Translations under genes and position numbers: made by a program
The notes under the pieces: generated by a model
What the model was told of the DNA's origin: nothing
The model's database searches: none
The model's input: the letters and a program-made list of their open reading frames with translations, nothing else
Shown: piece after piece, positions 45,451-53,435 of the stretch
Layout of the letters: each line of letters opens with the position of its first letter
How positions within the stretch are numbered: position 1 is the stretch's first letter
Assembly (NCBI GenBank): GCA_038400315.1
Contig: CP151667.1
Span: forward strand, 1,437,174-1,501,173
Reading direction: 5' to 3'
From: Isosphaeraceae bacterium EP7
GTDB taxonomy: Bacteria > Planctomycetota > Planctomycetia > Isosphaerales > Isosphaeraceae
DNA: 64,000 nucleotides

Positions 45451-48012
45451 ATGCGACGAGTTCAATGGCCGGTGATGGGCCTCGCCCTCCTCTTGATCGG
45501 GGCCGATTCGCCCGGTCCCAAGCCGAACGGAGGCGGGCCGGGCTACGAGGCGGCCGGCAGCCTTCCCTTGATGCACCACGGCCGGGTCAAGCCGCTGGAC
45601 ACCATGGCCCGCGAAGAGATCAAGTCGATCTACGGCATCGAGACGATCAAGCTGAAGGGGCCCGACGGCGAGGTCAACCAGACCTGGAAGCCGACGGCCG
45701 CCTTCGTCGACATCCAGGCCAGGCCCGATGTCTGGGACGAGCTGCCGATCATCCTCGTCGAGTACCTCCCTTTGAAGCGGGTGCTCCTCGCCGGTGCCTT
45801 CGAGTCTCGCCTCAAGGCGATCATCGACAGCCCCGACTCGCCCGCCGCCGCCAAGACGATGGCCCAGGCGATCAAGCCCGAAGAGGTCAATGCCGACGAG
45901 CTGCGTGCCCTGGCCAAGGTGAAGGGGCTCGACGCCACCAATGCCAAAGGCCTGAACGACCTCGCCGACACTCTGGCCGAGGACCACAAGCGGCTGACCC
46001 CGCGTGAGCTCCAGGAAGGCCACGTCCACGTCGACGGCAAGCATCTGGACTTCGCCCAGTGGTGGCAGCAGCTCGCCCAGAAGAAGGGCGAGGCGATGGA
46101 GGACAACCTCTCCACGCTGGAGAGTAAGGCGGTCGAGGTCGGCGGCCGGCTGGCGGCCTACCAGATCATCCGCGACCGCCAGATCCGCTCGAATCCGATC
46201 CTCATCTTCCCGCGGCCCTTCAACGCCGCCGCGCTGAAGTTCACCGCCAAGGCCTACGACGCCGGCGTCAAGAACCGAGGGCAGGGCCTCAGCCCGCTCC
46301 AGATGGAGGCGGCCGAGTCGCTGCTGAAGTACTGGAACGACATCCAGATCGACGACCGGGCCGTGCCCGGTACCGACGCCAAGTTCGATGCCCGTTTCAG
46401 CGACTGGATGAAGGACAACTCCGCCTGGGTGCCGCTCAAGACAATCCTCGACAGCAAGCCCGAGGAGCTGGTCGAGGCCGGTTTCCCGGGCCCCCAGGTC
46501 GAGGCCTTCCGCGCCGCCTTCGCCGCCTTCGAGGAGGCCGAGCGTTCGAGCCCGGGCGCCGTCGCCCTCGAGCCCGCCAAGGCACTCATCGCCTCGGCCC
46601 GAGAAGTCGGCCAGGAGATCAACCCGAAGGCCTATCCGGCGATCGAGGAGGTCGGCCGCGAGCTGACCTTCAACGAGGTCGCCCCCTTCTACAAGGCCCA
46701 GTATGCCTACGGCCTCGGCCTGGTCCTGCTGATGCTGGCCCTGCCGATCAAGGCGAGCAAGACGATGGTGGGACGGCTCGGCCAGGCGCTCTACGGTGCG
46801 GGCATGGCCGGATTCCTGGCGGGCATCGGGCTGGAGATCTACGGCTTCTACCTCAGGGTCATGATCTCCGGTTGGGCGCCGGTGACGAACATGTACGAGA
46901 CGGTGGTCTGGGTGGCCCTGGTGACGGCGGTGCTCGGCCTGGTCTTCGAGCTGATCTACCCTCGACGCGTGGTCGCGACCGCGGCGACCGGCCTGGCCCT
47001 GCTGGCCTGCATGCTGGCGGCCAACGTCACGCTGCTCGACCCCAACATCAAGAGCCTCCAGCCAGTCCTGCGGAGCAACTACTGGCTCGTGATCCACGTG
47101 CTCTGCGAGGTGTCGAGCTACGCCGCGTTCGCCCTGGCGATGGGCCTGGGCATGATCGGCACAACCTACTACCTGACGGCCACCTACCGCCGCTCGCCCA
47201 GCTACAGCAGCCTGCTGCTCCCCCTGATCCCGGGCATCCCGCTTCTGGCCCTGGGCTGGACCGGCGTGCAGGCGGCCGGCGGCGCCTATGGAACCCAGTA
47301 CGTCAACGACGGGCTCGGCTTCTATGTGGTCCTGCTGACGGCGGTCGTTGGCGGAGTGCTGACCGGTGCAGGCGTATTCGCCCCGCTGGGCGAGCTGGTC
47401 AATCGGCTCAGGTTCCGAGACGACGTCGAGACGGGCGCCGAGCTGGTTGCCGGCGAAGGGCCGACACCGGGCACCCCGGTGGCCTCGACCAACCCGGTCA
47501 TCGCCGAGATCAGGGCCCGCGCCGCAGCCGAGGGGCCCGCGGTCAAGCTGGACTCTCGCGGCCTGGCGATGCAGGCGACGGCTTCGGTGGTGAAGCCGCT
47601 GGCCAACTACATCTACCGGACCATGCAGGTCGGCGTGCTCCTGATCGCCGCCGGCACGATCCTGGGCGGCGTGTGGGCCGACTACTCCTGGGGCCGGTTC
47701 TGGGGCTGGGATCCCAAGGAAGTCTGGGCGCTCATCACGCTGCTCATCTACCTAGTGCCGCTGCACGGGCGGTTCGCCGGCTGGGTGAACACGTTCACGC
47801 TGACGGTGGCGTCGGTGGCCTGCTTCATGTCGGTCTTGATGGCCTGGTACGGGGTGAATTTCGTCCTGGGCGTCGGCCTGCACAGCTACGGGTTCGCCGA
47901 GAAGGGGGGCCAGGGCGTCGTCATGGCCGTCTCCACCGGCATGCTCTCCTACTGCGCGGGTGCCGCCTGGCGTCGCCGCCTGGCCTCCGTCCCGCACCAT
48001 CCGGTCGCCTGA
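45451..48012 (+). CDS. ccsA: Cytochrome c biogenesis protein CcsA with large N-terminal periplasmic domain
   Basis: 853 residues from the ATG at 45451. The first ~410 residues form an extracytoplasmic region after a short hydrophobic leader, with the known PLMHHGRVKPLDTMAREEI motif of long CcsA-type proteins. From about 415 on, transmembrane helices carry heme-handling segments: the Trp-rich WGWDPKEVW near 751, and His residues in VIHVLCE and LVPLHGRFAGW. It works with ResB in the same operon. The hairpin at 48048-48073 should end the transcript. Confidence 0.9.
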   Translation: MRRVQWPVMGLALLLIGADSPGPKPNGGGPGYEAAGSLPLMHHGRVKPLDTMAREEIKSIYGIETIKLKGPDGEVNQTWKPTAAFVDIQARPDVWDELPIILVEYLPLKRVLLAGAFESRLKAIIDSPDSPAAAKTMAQAIKPEEVNADELRALAKVKGLDATNAKGLNDLADTLAEDHKRLTPRELQEGHVHVDGKHLDFAQWWQQLAQKKGEAMEDNLSTLESKAVEVGGRLAAYQIIRDRQIRSNPILIFPRPFNAAALKFTAKAYDAGVKNRGQGLSPLQMEAAESLLKYWNDIQIDDRAVPGTDAKFDARFSDWMKDNSAWVPLKTILDSKPEELVEAGFPGPQVEAFRAAFAAFEEAERSSPGAVALEPAKALIASAREVGQEINPKAYPAIEEVGRELTFNEVAPFYKAQYAYGLGLVLLMLALPIKASKTMVGRLGQALYGAGMAGFLAGIGLEIYGFYLRVMISGWAPVTNMYETVVWVALVTAVLGLVFELIYPRRVVATAATGLALLACMLAANVTLLDPNIKSLQPVLRSNYWLVIHVLCEVSSYAAFALAMGLGMIGTTYYLTATYRRSPSYSSLLLPLIPGIPLLALGWTGVQAAGGAYGTQYVNDGLGFYVVLLTAVVGGVLTGAGVFAPLGELVNRLRFRDDVETGAELVAGEGPTPGTPVASTNPVIAEIRARAAAEGPAVKLDSRGLAMQATASVVKPLANYIYRTMQVGVLLIAAGTILGGVWADYSWGRFWGWDPKEVWALITLLIYLVPLHGRFAGWVNTFTLTVASVACFMSVLMAWYGVNFVLGVGLHSYGFAEKGGQGVVMAVSTGMLSYCAGAAWRRRLASVPHHPVA

Positions 48013-48047
48013 TCCCGGTTCCAAGTCAGCCCAACGACCGCAACTTC

Positions 48048-48080
48048 GACGCCCGGGTTAACCCCCGGGCGTCTTCCTTT
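48048..48080 (+). terminator. Rho-independent terminator of the resB-ccsA operon
   Basis: A perfect 10-bp stem (48048-48057 with 48064-48073), six-base loop, then TTCCTTT. It lies 36 bases past the ccsA stop. Confidence 0.8.
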
Positions 48081-48107
48081 CGAACGGTGTCGAGGGGGCT
48101 TATTCTG

Positions 48108-48193
48108 GGCGCCGGGTTCGTTTCGTCATGGCGCCAGGTCGAGGCGCCGGGTTCGTTTCGTTTTGAAGAGTCCGGGGCGCCGGGTTCGATTTG
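48108..48193 (+). repeat. Cluster of three GC-rich short direct repeats
   Basis: GGCGCCGGGTTCGTTTCG occurs at 48108-48125 and 48143-48160, with a variant at 48176-48193 (one substitution, then GATTTG). Starts are 35 and 33 bases apart. The same core occurs at 259-275. No obvious dyad symmetry except the GGCGCC core. Confidence 0.75.
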
Positions 48194-48354
48194 TCTTCCC
48201 AAGTTGTCGGGGAATCGGGGCTATCGCTTCGACCCCTCAGCCAGGAATCAAGGTGGTGGCCGCTCGCCCTTACGGTAGGTCATTGCGGCCTGTTTTTCGG
48301 CGATCGGAGATCGTAACCCATTACTGTCAAGATAGTTTGCGAAAATCGCGGTGC

Positions 48355-48930
48355 TCACTTTTCGCCCGGTTGTCTGGCCAGACTTCCAGGCTCGATACGG
48401 AACTGGAACACGGGGCGGGCAAGACCGTCGCGGCCGGGTTCGTCGGCGATCGGGTGGTCGGCAAGGTCGCGGGCGAGCAGTTCCAGGCGGTCGAGATCGA
48501 GGCCGAGAAGAGTCGGGCCGACAGCGACTCGTGCGTCTCGGAAGGAATCGGCCGCACGTCGGGCGTGGGAGGCGACGCCGATCGGTCGGCCCTCACGTAC
48601 CTTGACGCCGGCGGCGGCCAGCTTGATGAGCCCCTTGACGACCTCGGCCACCGGGCCGGTCCGCCCTTGCGCATGCCAGTTGGCCTCCCACTCCTCGTGG
48701 GCCTCCCAGTAGTAGCCTGCGTTGAACAGGCGGCATGCACGCATGAAGTTCGGGGAGTCGTTCCAACGGTCAGCGACGATCGGACGGGCCACGGGACCGG
48801 GAACATTGCGAGAGTGGCCCAGCGGCGATGAGCGAGGGTGGGGCAGGCCCCGGCTGGGGATGTAGGTGTAGGCGGGGAATCCCTCGTCAACGCCCCCAGG
48901 CTCCTCATCGATTCCCGAGCGGTTGGTCAA
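48355..48930 (-). CDS. DUF309-domain protein
   Basis: 191 residues. The helical block RACRLFNAGYYWEAHEEWEANW, then GLIKLAAAGVKVREG and HARRAADSFRDARV (each partial), matches the DUF309 family with its conserved EAHE.WE motif. DUF309 proteins are small cytoplasmic proteins of unknown function. The N-terminal 45 residues look unstructured and may come from an overlong start; internal starts are possible. Confidence 0.75.
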   Translation of the reverse strand: MTNRSGIDEEPGGVDEGFPAYTYIPSRGLPHPRSSPLGHSRNVPGPVARPIVADRWNDSPNFMRACRLFNAGYYWEAHEEWEANWHAQGRTGPVAEVVKGLIKLAAAGVKVREGRPIGVASHARRAADSFRDARVAVGPTLLGLDLDRLELLARDLADHPIADEPGRDGLARPVFQFRIEPGSLARQPGEK

Positions 48931-49457
48931 CGCGAGTCATCCCCCTGGCAGCGGCCAGTTAATGTGTCGAGCCATCGATTCGCTTGAAGAGACTTGAGGC
49001 GAGAAAACTTCCCACGCTTGGTTGTGGGTCCTGCGGAGTGCAAGCAGACGAATGGAGGTGGGGTCCAACCCGGTTGCGGACGGCAGACGCCGAGTGGAAT
49101 GCGAGAGGCCTGCCGGTGGTTTACATCCGAAGAGATCGAGTCAGGCGTGTCGAGGCATAGGCCTCGCTCGGGGCGACGTCGGCGCTGTGACCGAATGTTC
49201 AAAAGCAGGACGGGCAGGAGACGGGATTCCATTCTAAACGACCGCGGAGAGCGCGGGATACGATCATGGCTCGCCAGTCCGTTATCAATAACTATGTAAA
49301 TATGCTTATGCTTAGTTTCGTTGAAGTGAGACCGATTTCGCCCGTCGGACTTCCGCCGGCTCGGGCTGCTCGACCGCGATGGGGGCGGATGTTAGCCTAT
49401 CTGGCGGGCTGCCACCCGGGGTGGCGGTCGCAGTGACGATCGGGTCGAGGGTTTTGC
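48931..49457. other. Gene-poor region with AT-rich patch
   Basis: 527 bases with no supported gene. Positions about 49280-49320 are strikingly AT-rich for this DNA (AATAACTATGTAAATATGC, then TTATGCTTAG), with a tandem TATGCT at 49301 and 49307. It may be a promoter region for the following gene or a decayed element. Frames at 48994-49299 and 49022-49237 (+) look like chance. Confidence 0.4.
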
Positions 49458-50855
49458 GTGGACCGTCCTTACGCTCCGATGATCGTGATCAACGCGGTGG
49501 GCCTCACTCCCAGGCTGCTGCCGCTGGCGCCCAGGCTCAATGCCCTGGCAACAGCCGGGTGGTTGCGGCCGTTGCGGGAGGTCTTGCCGGCGGTCACCTG
49601 CACGGCCCAGGCGAGCATGTTGACGGGCAAGACGGCGGCCGGGCATGGGGTGGTGGGCAATGGCTGGTACTTCCGCGAGACCGGGGAAGTTCGCTTCTGG
49701 CAGCAGTCGAATGCCCTGATCCAGGCCCCGCCAATCTATCAACTGGCGAAGCGGCAGGCCGAGGCTCGGGGTAAAAAATTCCGGGCGGCCAAGCTGTTCT
49801 GGTGGTTCAACCAGGGGGCCGACGTCGAGATCAGCGTCACGCCGAAGCCCTATTATGCGGCGGACGGGAACAAGGCGTTCGGCATCTGGGGGACGCCCGC
49901 GGGACGCACCGAGGCGCTGGAAGCGACGCTGGGGCCGTTCCCGTTCCGGACCTTCTGGGGGCCCTTGGCCGGCCTGCCGAGCACCGACTGGATCGCCCGC
50001 TGCGCCGCCGAGGTCGTGCGCGAGGATGCGCCCGACCTGACGATGGTCTACCTGCCGCATCTCGACTACGAGCCCCAGCGCAAAGGCCCGAGCGGCTGCG
50101 ACATGGCGAAGCTCGTCGGCGAGCTGGACGAGGCATGCGCCCCACTGCTGGATGCCGCGAAGGCCGCCGGGGCGCGGGTCTGGGTGGTCAGCGAGTACGG
50201 ACATTGCGACGTGTCGAGGCCCGTCTACCTCAACCGGATCCTGCGCCGGGAGGGACACTTTGCGGTGCGGCCCGGGCCGTTCGGCGAGGTCTTCGACCCC
50301 TTGACGAGCCGTGCGTTCGCGGTCTGCGACCATCAACTGGCCCATGTCTATGCGTCGAGGGCTGACGACCGGACGCGGATTAGGCGAAGGCTGGAGGCCG
50401 AGCCGGGGGTGGCCAGAGTGCTGGAAGGGGAGGCCCGCGCGGCCGTGGGCCTCGATCACCCGAGGTCGGGCGAGCTAGTCGTGCTGTCTGAGCGTGATTC
50501 GTGGTTCGCCTACCCGTTCTGGCTCGACGACGCGGCGGCCCCCGACTACGCGCGGACGGTGGACATCCATCGCAAGCCGGGATACGACCCGTGCGAGTTG
50601 TTCATCGACCCGACGTTGTCACTACCCAAGCTGCACCTGATGAGACGACTCTTGCAGAAGAAGCTGGGATTCCGCACGCTGTTCGACGTCACCCCGCTGG
50701 ACGCCAGCCTTGTCCGAGGCAGCCACGGCCTTGCCGAGCCCGACCCGCTGGACCGTCCCCTGCTCATCGGCGACGGGCCCACACCAGGCGCCGACCTGGC
50801 GATGACCGACGTGTTCGGCCTCTGGTGCGGGGCGCTGGGCGTCGAGCCGTCCTGA
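49458..50855 (+). CDS. Type I phosphodiesterase / nucleotide pyrophosphatase-like (alkaline phosphatase superfamily)
   Basis: 465 residues with a GTG start at 49458; 49479 is a possible internal ATG. The N-terminus PMIVINAVGLTPRLL and TCTAQASMLTGK, containing the active-site Thr, with later MVYLPHLDYEP and VSEYGHCDVSRPVYLN giving metal-binding Asp/His residues, fit the NPP family of alkaline-phosphatase-superfamily hydrolases. Typical substrates are nucleotides or phospholipid headgroups. No signal peptide, so probably cytoplasmic. Followed by the cupin gene after 45 bases. Confidence 0.82.
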   Translation: MDRPYAPMIVINAVGLTPRLLPLAPRLNALATAGWLRPLREVLPAVTCTAQASMLTGKTAAGHGVVGNGWYFRETGEVRFWQQSNALIQAPPIYQLAKRQAEARGKKFRAAKLFWWFNQGADVEISVTPKPYYAADGNKAFGIWGTPAGRTEALEATLGPFPFRTFWGPLAGLPSTDWIARCAAEVVREDAPDLTMVYLPHLDYEPQRKGPSGCDMAKLVGELDEACAPLLDAAKAAGARVWVVSEYGHCDVSRPVYLNRILRREGHFAVRPGPFGEVFDPLTSRAFAVCDHQLAHVYASRADDRTRIRRRLEAEPGVARVLEGEARAAVGLDHPRSGELVVLSERDSWFAYPFWLDDAAAPDYARTVDIHRKPGYDPCELFIDPTLSLPKLHLMRRLLQKKLGFRTLFDVTPLDASLVRGSHGLAEPDPLDRPLLIGDGPTPGADLAMTDVFGLWCGALGVEPS

Positions 50856-50900
50856 TCATTTTAAACGAAATCCATGACTTCTCACCAAGAAGGATCAACA

Positions 50901-51380
50901 ATGACCGAGCCGATTCGCAAGATGTCGCGGGCACTCCCCTGGACCCTGGCCGCCGGGCTGCTGGTGGCCTGGGGCTCGCGCGAGGCGCTGCACGCCCGCG
51001 AGCGGGCCGAGGTCCTGGGCTCGAAGACGATCACGCTCGCCGACGTGAAGATGACCCCGTTCGTGGTCGACGGCAAGCAGGTCGGCGAGCTGGGCATCTA
51101 CCTCGCCGGCGACACCCCGGGAAGCTCCCAGTTCGTCACGGGCCGCCTCGTCCTCAATCCCGGCGAGACGCCCCACCCGCCGCACGTTCACCCCGAGGAA
51201 GAGGTGATGGTCATCGAGCAGGGCGAGGGGGACATCGTCGTCGACGGCAAGGTGACGAAGGTCGGACCCGGCTCGGTGATGTACACGACCCCGAACGTGT
51301 CGCACGGCATCGTGAACACGGGCAAGGTGCCGATCGTGTTCTACTTCATGAAGTGGGTGGGGAAGGGAACGGGGAAGTGA
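50901..51380 (+). CDS. Membrane-anchored or exported cupin-domain protein
   Basis: 159 residues from the ATG at 50901, preceded by GAAGGATCAACA. The N-terminus is a signal-like segment (RALPWTLAAGLLVAWGSREALHA). The core is a double-stranded beta-helix with the cupin motif 1 TPHPPHVHPEEEVMVIEQGEG (shown in part) and motif 2 GPGSVMYTTPNVSHGI, containing the metal-binding His and Glu. Cupins bind small molecules or metals; the specific ligand is unknown. Same direction as the phosphodiesterase-like gene. Confidence 0.85.
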   Translation: MTEPIRKMSRALPWTLAAGLLVAWGSREALHARERAEVLGSKTITLADVKMTPFVVDGKQVGELGIYLAGDTPGSSQFVTGRLVLNPGETPHPPHVHPEEEVMVIEQGEGDIVVDGKVTKVGPGSVMYTTPNVSHGIVNTGKVPIVFYFMKWVGKGTGK

Positions 51381-51496
51381 CCTTGATCGGGGGCCGCATG
51401 CTGTCGTGAGCCCGTGAGACAAGCAGGGCGCCATGGCGGTTGGGGAGGATTTCTCATCCCCTTGATCGCTTCTCGCTGGGCCATATCGAATCTGAG

Positions 51497-51528
51497 GCGG
51501 TTGCGATAACGCAGCTTACCGCAACCGC
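51497..51528. terminator. Inverted repeat with long loop
   Basis: Arms GCGGTTGCG (51497-51505) and CGCAACCGC (51520-51528) with a 14-base loop that contains ATAACGCAGC, then TGTTT. Possibly a terminator after the cupin gene or part of a cassette boundary. Confidence 0.4.
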
Positions 51529-51578
51529 TGTTTACCCTTCGAGGGATAGGGATAACGAAGATCTACGTCTCGATGCTA

Positions 51579-51857
51579 TCAGGCGAGGGGAGTCGGTTGT
51601 AGCACCGTGTTGAGAAGTTCCAGGGAGACGACCTCTCGCAACTCACCTCGATTGAACGCAGCAAGGAGGGCCTTCTCCGCCCGGTACTTTTCCCAGAACC
51701 GCTCCCATAACTTCGGGTGCTTTGGCGAAGGTATGCGGATTTTCCAGTGAACGTACTCGCAATCGGACCGGCACATGGGACAGTTGAGCGAGGGCACGTC
51801 CTGCGAACGTCGATACGATTTGCGGCAAGATATGCACACCCAAGTTCGTTGACTCAT
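51579..51857 (-). CDS. Small zinc-ribbon protein
   Basis: 92 residues starting MSQRTWVCISCRKSYRR. Two CxxC pairs (CISC at 8-11 and CPMC at 27-30) make a zinc ribbon, followed by a helical, charged part ending in LLNTVLQPTPLA. It is cytoplasmic, of unknown function, isolated between lower-GC non-coding stretches. A similar planctomycete small protein is likely, but I cannot name one. Confidence 0.6.
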   Translation of the reverse strand: MSQRTWVCISCRKSYRRSQDVPSLNCPMCRSDCEYVHWKIRIPSPKHPKLWERFWEKYRAEKALLAAFNRGELREVVSLELLNTVLQPTPLA

Positions 51858-52003
51858 AGGTTGGCCTCGCAGCCGTCTGACCGGTGATTATTCGGAAGGA
51901 AGGTCGTGCCTAACCTAGCTGCCAGCCGCAATCGCCTATTGGTTATAACGCAGCGACGATCCCCAGAGCCATACGAGCCGAGGAATTGGCAAGTTGAAGT
52001 AAG

Positions 52004-52024
52004 GTAGGGTCCGCTGTGCGGACC
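52004..52024 (+). repeat. REP palindrome, left
   Basis: A GTAG head (52004-52007) then arms GGTCCGC and GCGGACC around a TGT loop. GTAG is the conserved tetranucleotide known from RAYT-associated REPs. Confidence 0.85.
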
Positions 52025-52032
52025 GTCAGGTT

Positions 52033-52596
52033 TCACTCGCCGGTGCCCTCGATCGGTCGGCTACCGAAGGACAGGGGCTCCTCGGTGCGTCCCCAGTCGG
52101 CCGGGTAGGCGCCGAGTCTCACGAACCGGTGAAAGGAGCTATAGGGCCAGTCTTTCGGGGCGGAGACCAGTCCGTGTTTCACGGGGTTATAGTGGACATA
52201 GTCGTAATGGCGTTCCAGGTCGCCTTCGTCCCCGATGGAATGCTCCCAGAAGCGCCGTTGCCACACCCCCCGTCGCCGGTTCTTGCCCCGTGATTCGCTA
52301 ACGACCTCCTCGGCCCCACCGCCAGCCACCCAAGCCTTCGTGAACTCCTTCTTGATCCACGCCCAGCGCACGGAGTACGCGGTATCACCCCGCGGCAGGG
52401 ACCAGACCGTGTGAAGGTGGTCAGGCAGCAGTACGATGGCCTCGACGCGGAACGGCCACCGGGACCGGCAGTTGAGAAACGCCCGCCGCAAATGGTCTCG
52501 CGCCGCTGGATCCGTGAGGAACGGCGCGCGTCGCTCGGTGACCAGAGTGAAGAAGAACATCCCTCCCGGTACGTAAGCCCGGCGGTAGTTCGGCAT
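52033..52596 (-). CDS. REP-associated tyrosine transposase (TnpA-REP / RAYT)
   Basis: 187 residues from the ATG at 52596, the start that gives MPNYRRAYVPGGMFFFT, the usual beginning of this family. The HUH motif is HLH (His60, His62) in LLPDHLHTVW and the catalytic Tyr136 lies in YVHYNPVKHGLV. It should nick single-stranded REP DNA and move or copy REP elements. The sequence is intact. It is an IS200-like Y1 enzyme, likely vertically inherited and domesticated in many hosts. Confidence 0.93.
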   Translation of the reverse strand: MPNYRRAYVPGGMFFFTLVTERRAPFLTDPAARDHLRRAFLNCRSRWPFRVEAIVLLPDHLHTVWSLPRGDTAYSVRWAWIKKEFTKAWVAGGGAEEVVSESRGKNRRRGVWQRRFWEHSIGDEGDLERHYDYVHYNPVKHGLVSAPKDWPYSSFHRFVRLGAYPADWGRTEEPLSFGSRPIEGTGE

Positions 52597-52637
52597 CGCG
52601 CCTGTGAACCTTTCGAGACAGCCCGCACGAAACATCT

Positions 52638-52658
52638 GGTCCGCACAGCGGACCCTAC
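52638..52658 (-). repeat. REP palindrome, right
   Basis: Perfect inverted copy of the left REP: arms GGTCCGC and GCGGACC around ACA, ending in CTAC, which is GTAG read on the minus strand. Confidence 0.85.
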
Positions 52659-52710
52659 TTTTATTCTCGGGTAGTTCCGTTAGTGCGAGAGGTTAGTTAT
52701 TCGGCTCACT

Positions 52711-53034
52711 CTACCGCTCGATGACCTCACCGTGATCGTACCGCTCTGTCACGTCGCAGAGATCCACCAAATTTACTTCGTCGAGGAAGAGGATTTCCCC
52801 ATTCTCCAAGGAATCGTCGAGGATGGAGATCTGGAGGTCGTAAAAGCCGTCGGGCAACTGGCCGGCGTGAGTGGAGACGGAGAACAGAAATCGCGGCGCG
52901 GTTGAGAGCCGCCAGGCTATAACATCGGCGTTCGCATCCAACGATGATCCGACCCATTGCAGGATACTGGGATCGATCCGCGCAGCGAGCGCCGTCGCCA
53001 GAAGACCAACGGACGTTGCACCGGGTACGGGCAT
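52711..53034 (-). CDS. Hypothetical protein, possibly exported or a remnant
   Basis: 107 residues if started at 53034 (MPVPGATSVGLLATALA); an upstream ATG at 53091 adds 19 residues. The rest is acidic (DGFYDLQISILDDSLENGE, DEVNLVDLCDVTERYDHGE) with FLFSVSTHAGQLP. GC is lower than in neighbouring genes. No family recognised; it may be a fragment or recently acquired gene next to the RAYT. Confidence 0.4.
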   Translation of the reverse strand: MPVPGATSVGLLATALAARIDPSILQWVGSSLDANADVIAWRLSTAPRFLFSVSTHAGQLPDGFYDLQISILDDSLENGEILFLDEVNLVDLCDVTERYDHGEVIER

Positions 53035-53091
53035 GGAACTAGGTCGCTCAACAGTGCTGAAGTGGAATAGTGGTTGTGGCCTACCACGCAT

Positions 53092-53435
53092 TCAGACATC
53101 TTCGCCAGACAATGGTACCTCGAGCCCAATATTCTGGACACATGAGCCGGAGCCTTGAGGGGCTGGCCGAATTAAGAGTACTGGAAATTCGGAACTCGTT
53201 AACCCGACAAAGGGATGAATCAACGAAGCACTCTCGAAAGAAGTCGCATGGGGGTCTTGCAGCCTACAAGATCAGGGCGTGTGCATCCGAACGTCTCAGG
53301 GGGCTTCGGATGCACCGCAGATTTGAGAGAGGACGGGGTCTTCGTGTTGCATGATGCCGGATTAAGGTGCCTCAGGCGGCTGAGGATCTCGCAGGCGCCA
53401 TGCTCGTGCAACGCACGAGCATGGCACCCGAGGGG
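53092..53435. other. Intergenic region with hairpins
   Basis: 344 bases before the end of the TIM-barrel gene. It has lower GC and the hairpin at 53397-53425. No gene accepted. Confidence 0.4.
53397..53425 (-). terminator. Hairpin terminator of the TIM-barrel gene
   Basis: A perfect 13-bp stem (arms 53397-53409 and 53413-53425), 3-base loop, right after the minus-strand stop at 53436. It has no T-tract. Confidence 0.6.

Larger units (their letters stand above)
48013..48354. other. Intergenic region with terminator and repeats
   Basis: 342 bases between the convergent ccsA (+) and DUF309 (-) genes, holding the ccsA terminator and three copies of a GC-rich 18-base repeat at 48108-48193. No gene is convincing. 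Confidence 0.5.
52004..52658 (-). mobile_element. RAYT unit: transposase flanked by inverted REP palindromes
   Basis: The gene at 52033-52596 (-) is bounded by two matching REP elements, 52004-52024 and 52638-52658, in inverted orientation. Each has a GTAG head and a perfect hairpin. This is the classical organisation of a REP-associated tyrosine transposase. Confidence 0.85.

Noticed and set aside
53035-53091. Longer start for the 52711-53034 gene
   Set aside because: Adds an Arg/Pro-rich segment with no ribosome-binding site; the shorter start was preferred, though weakly.
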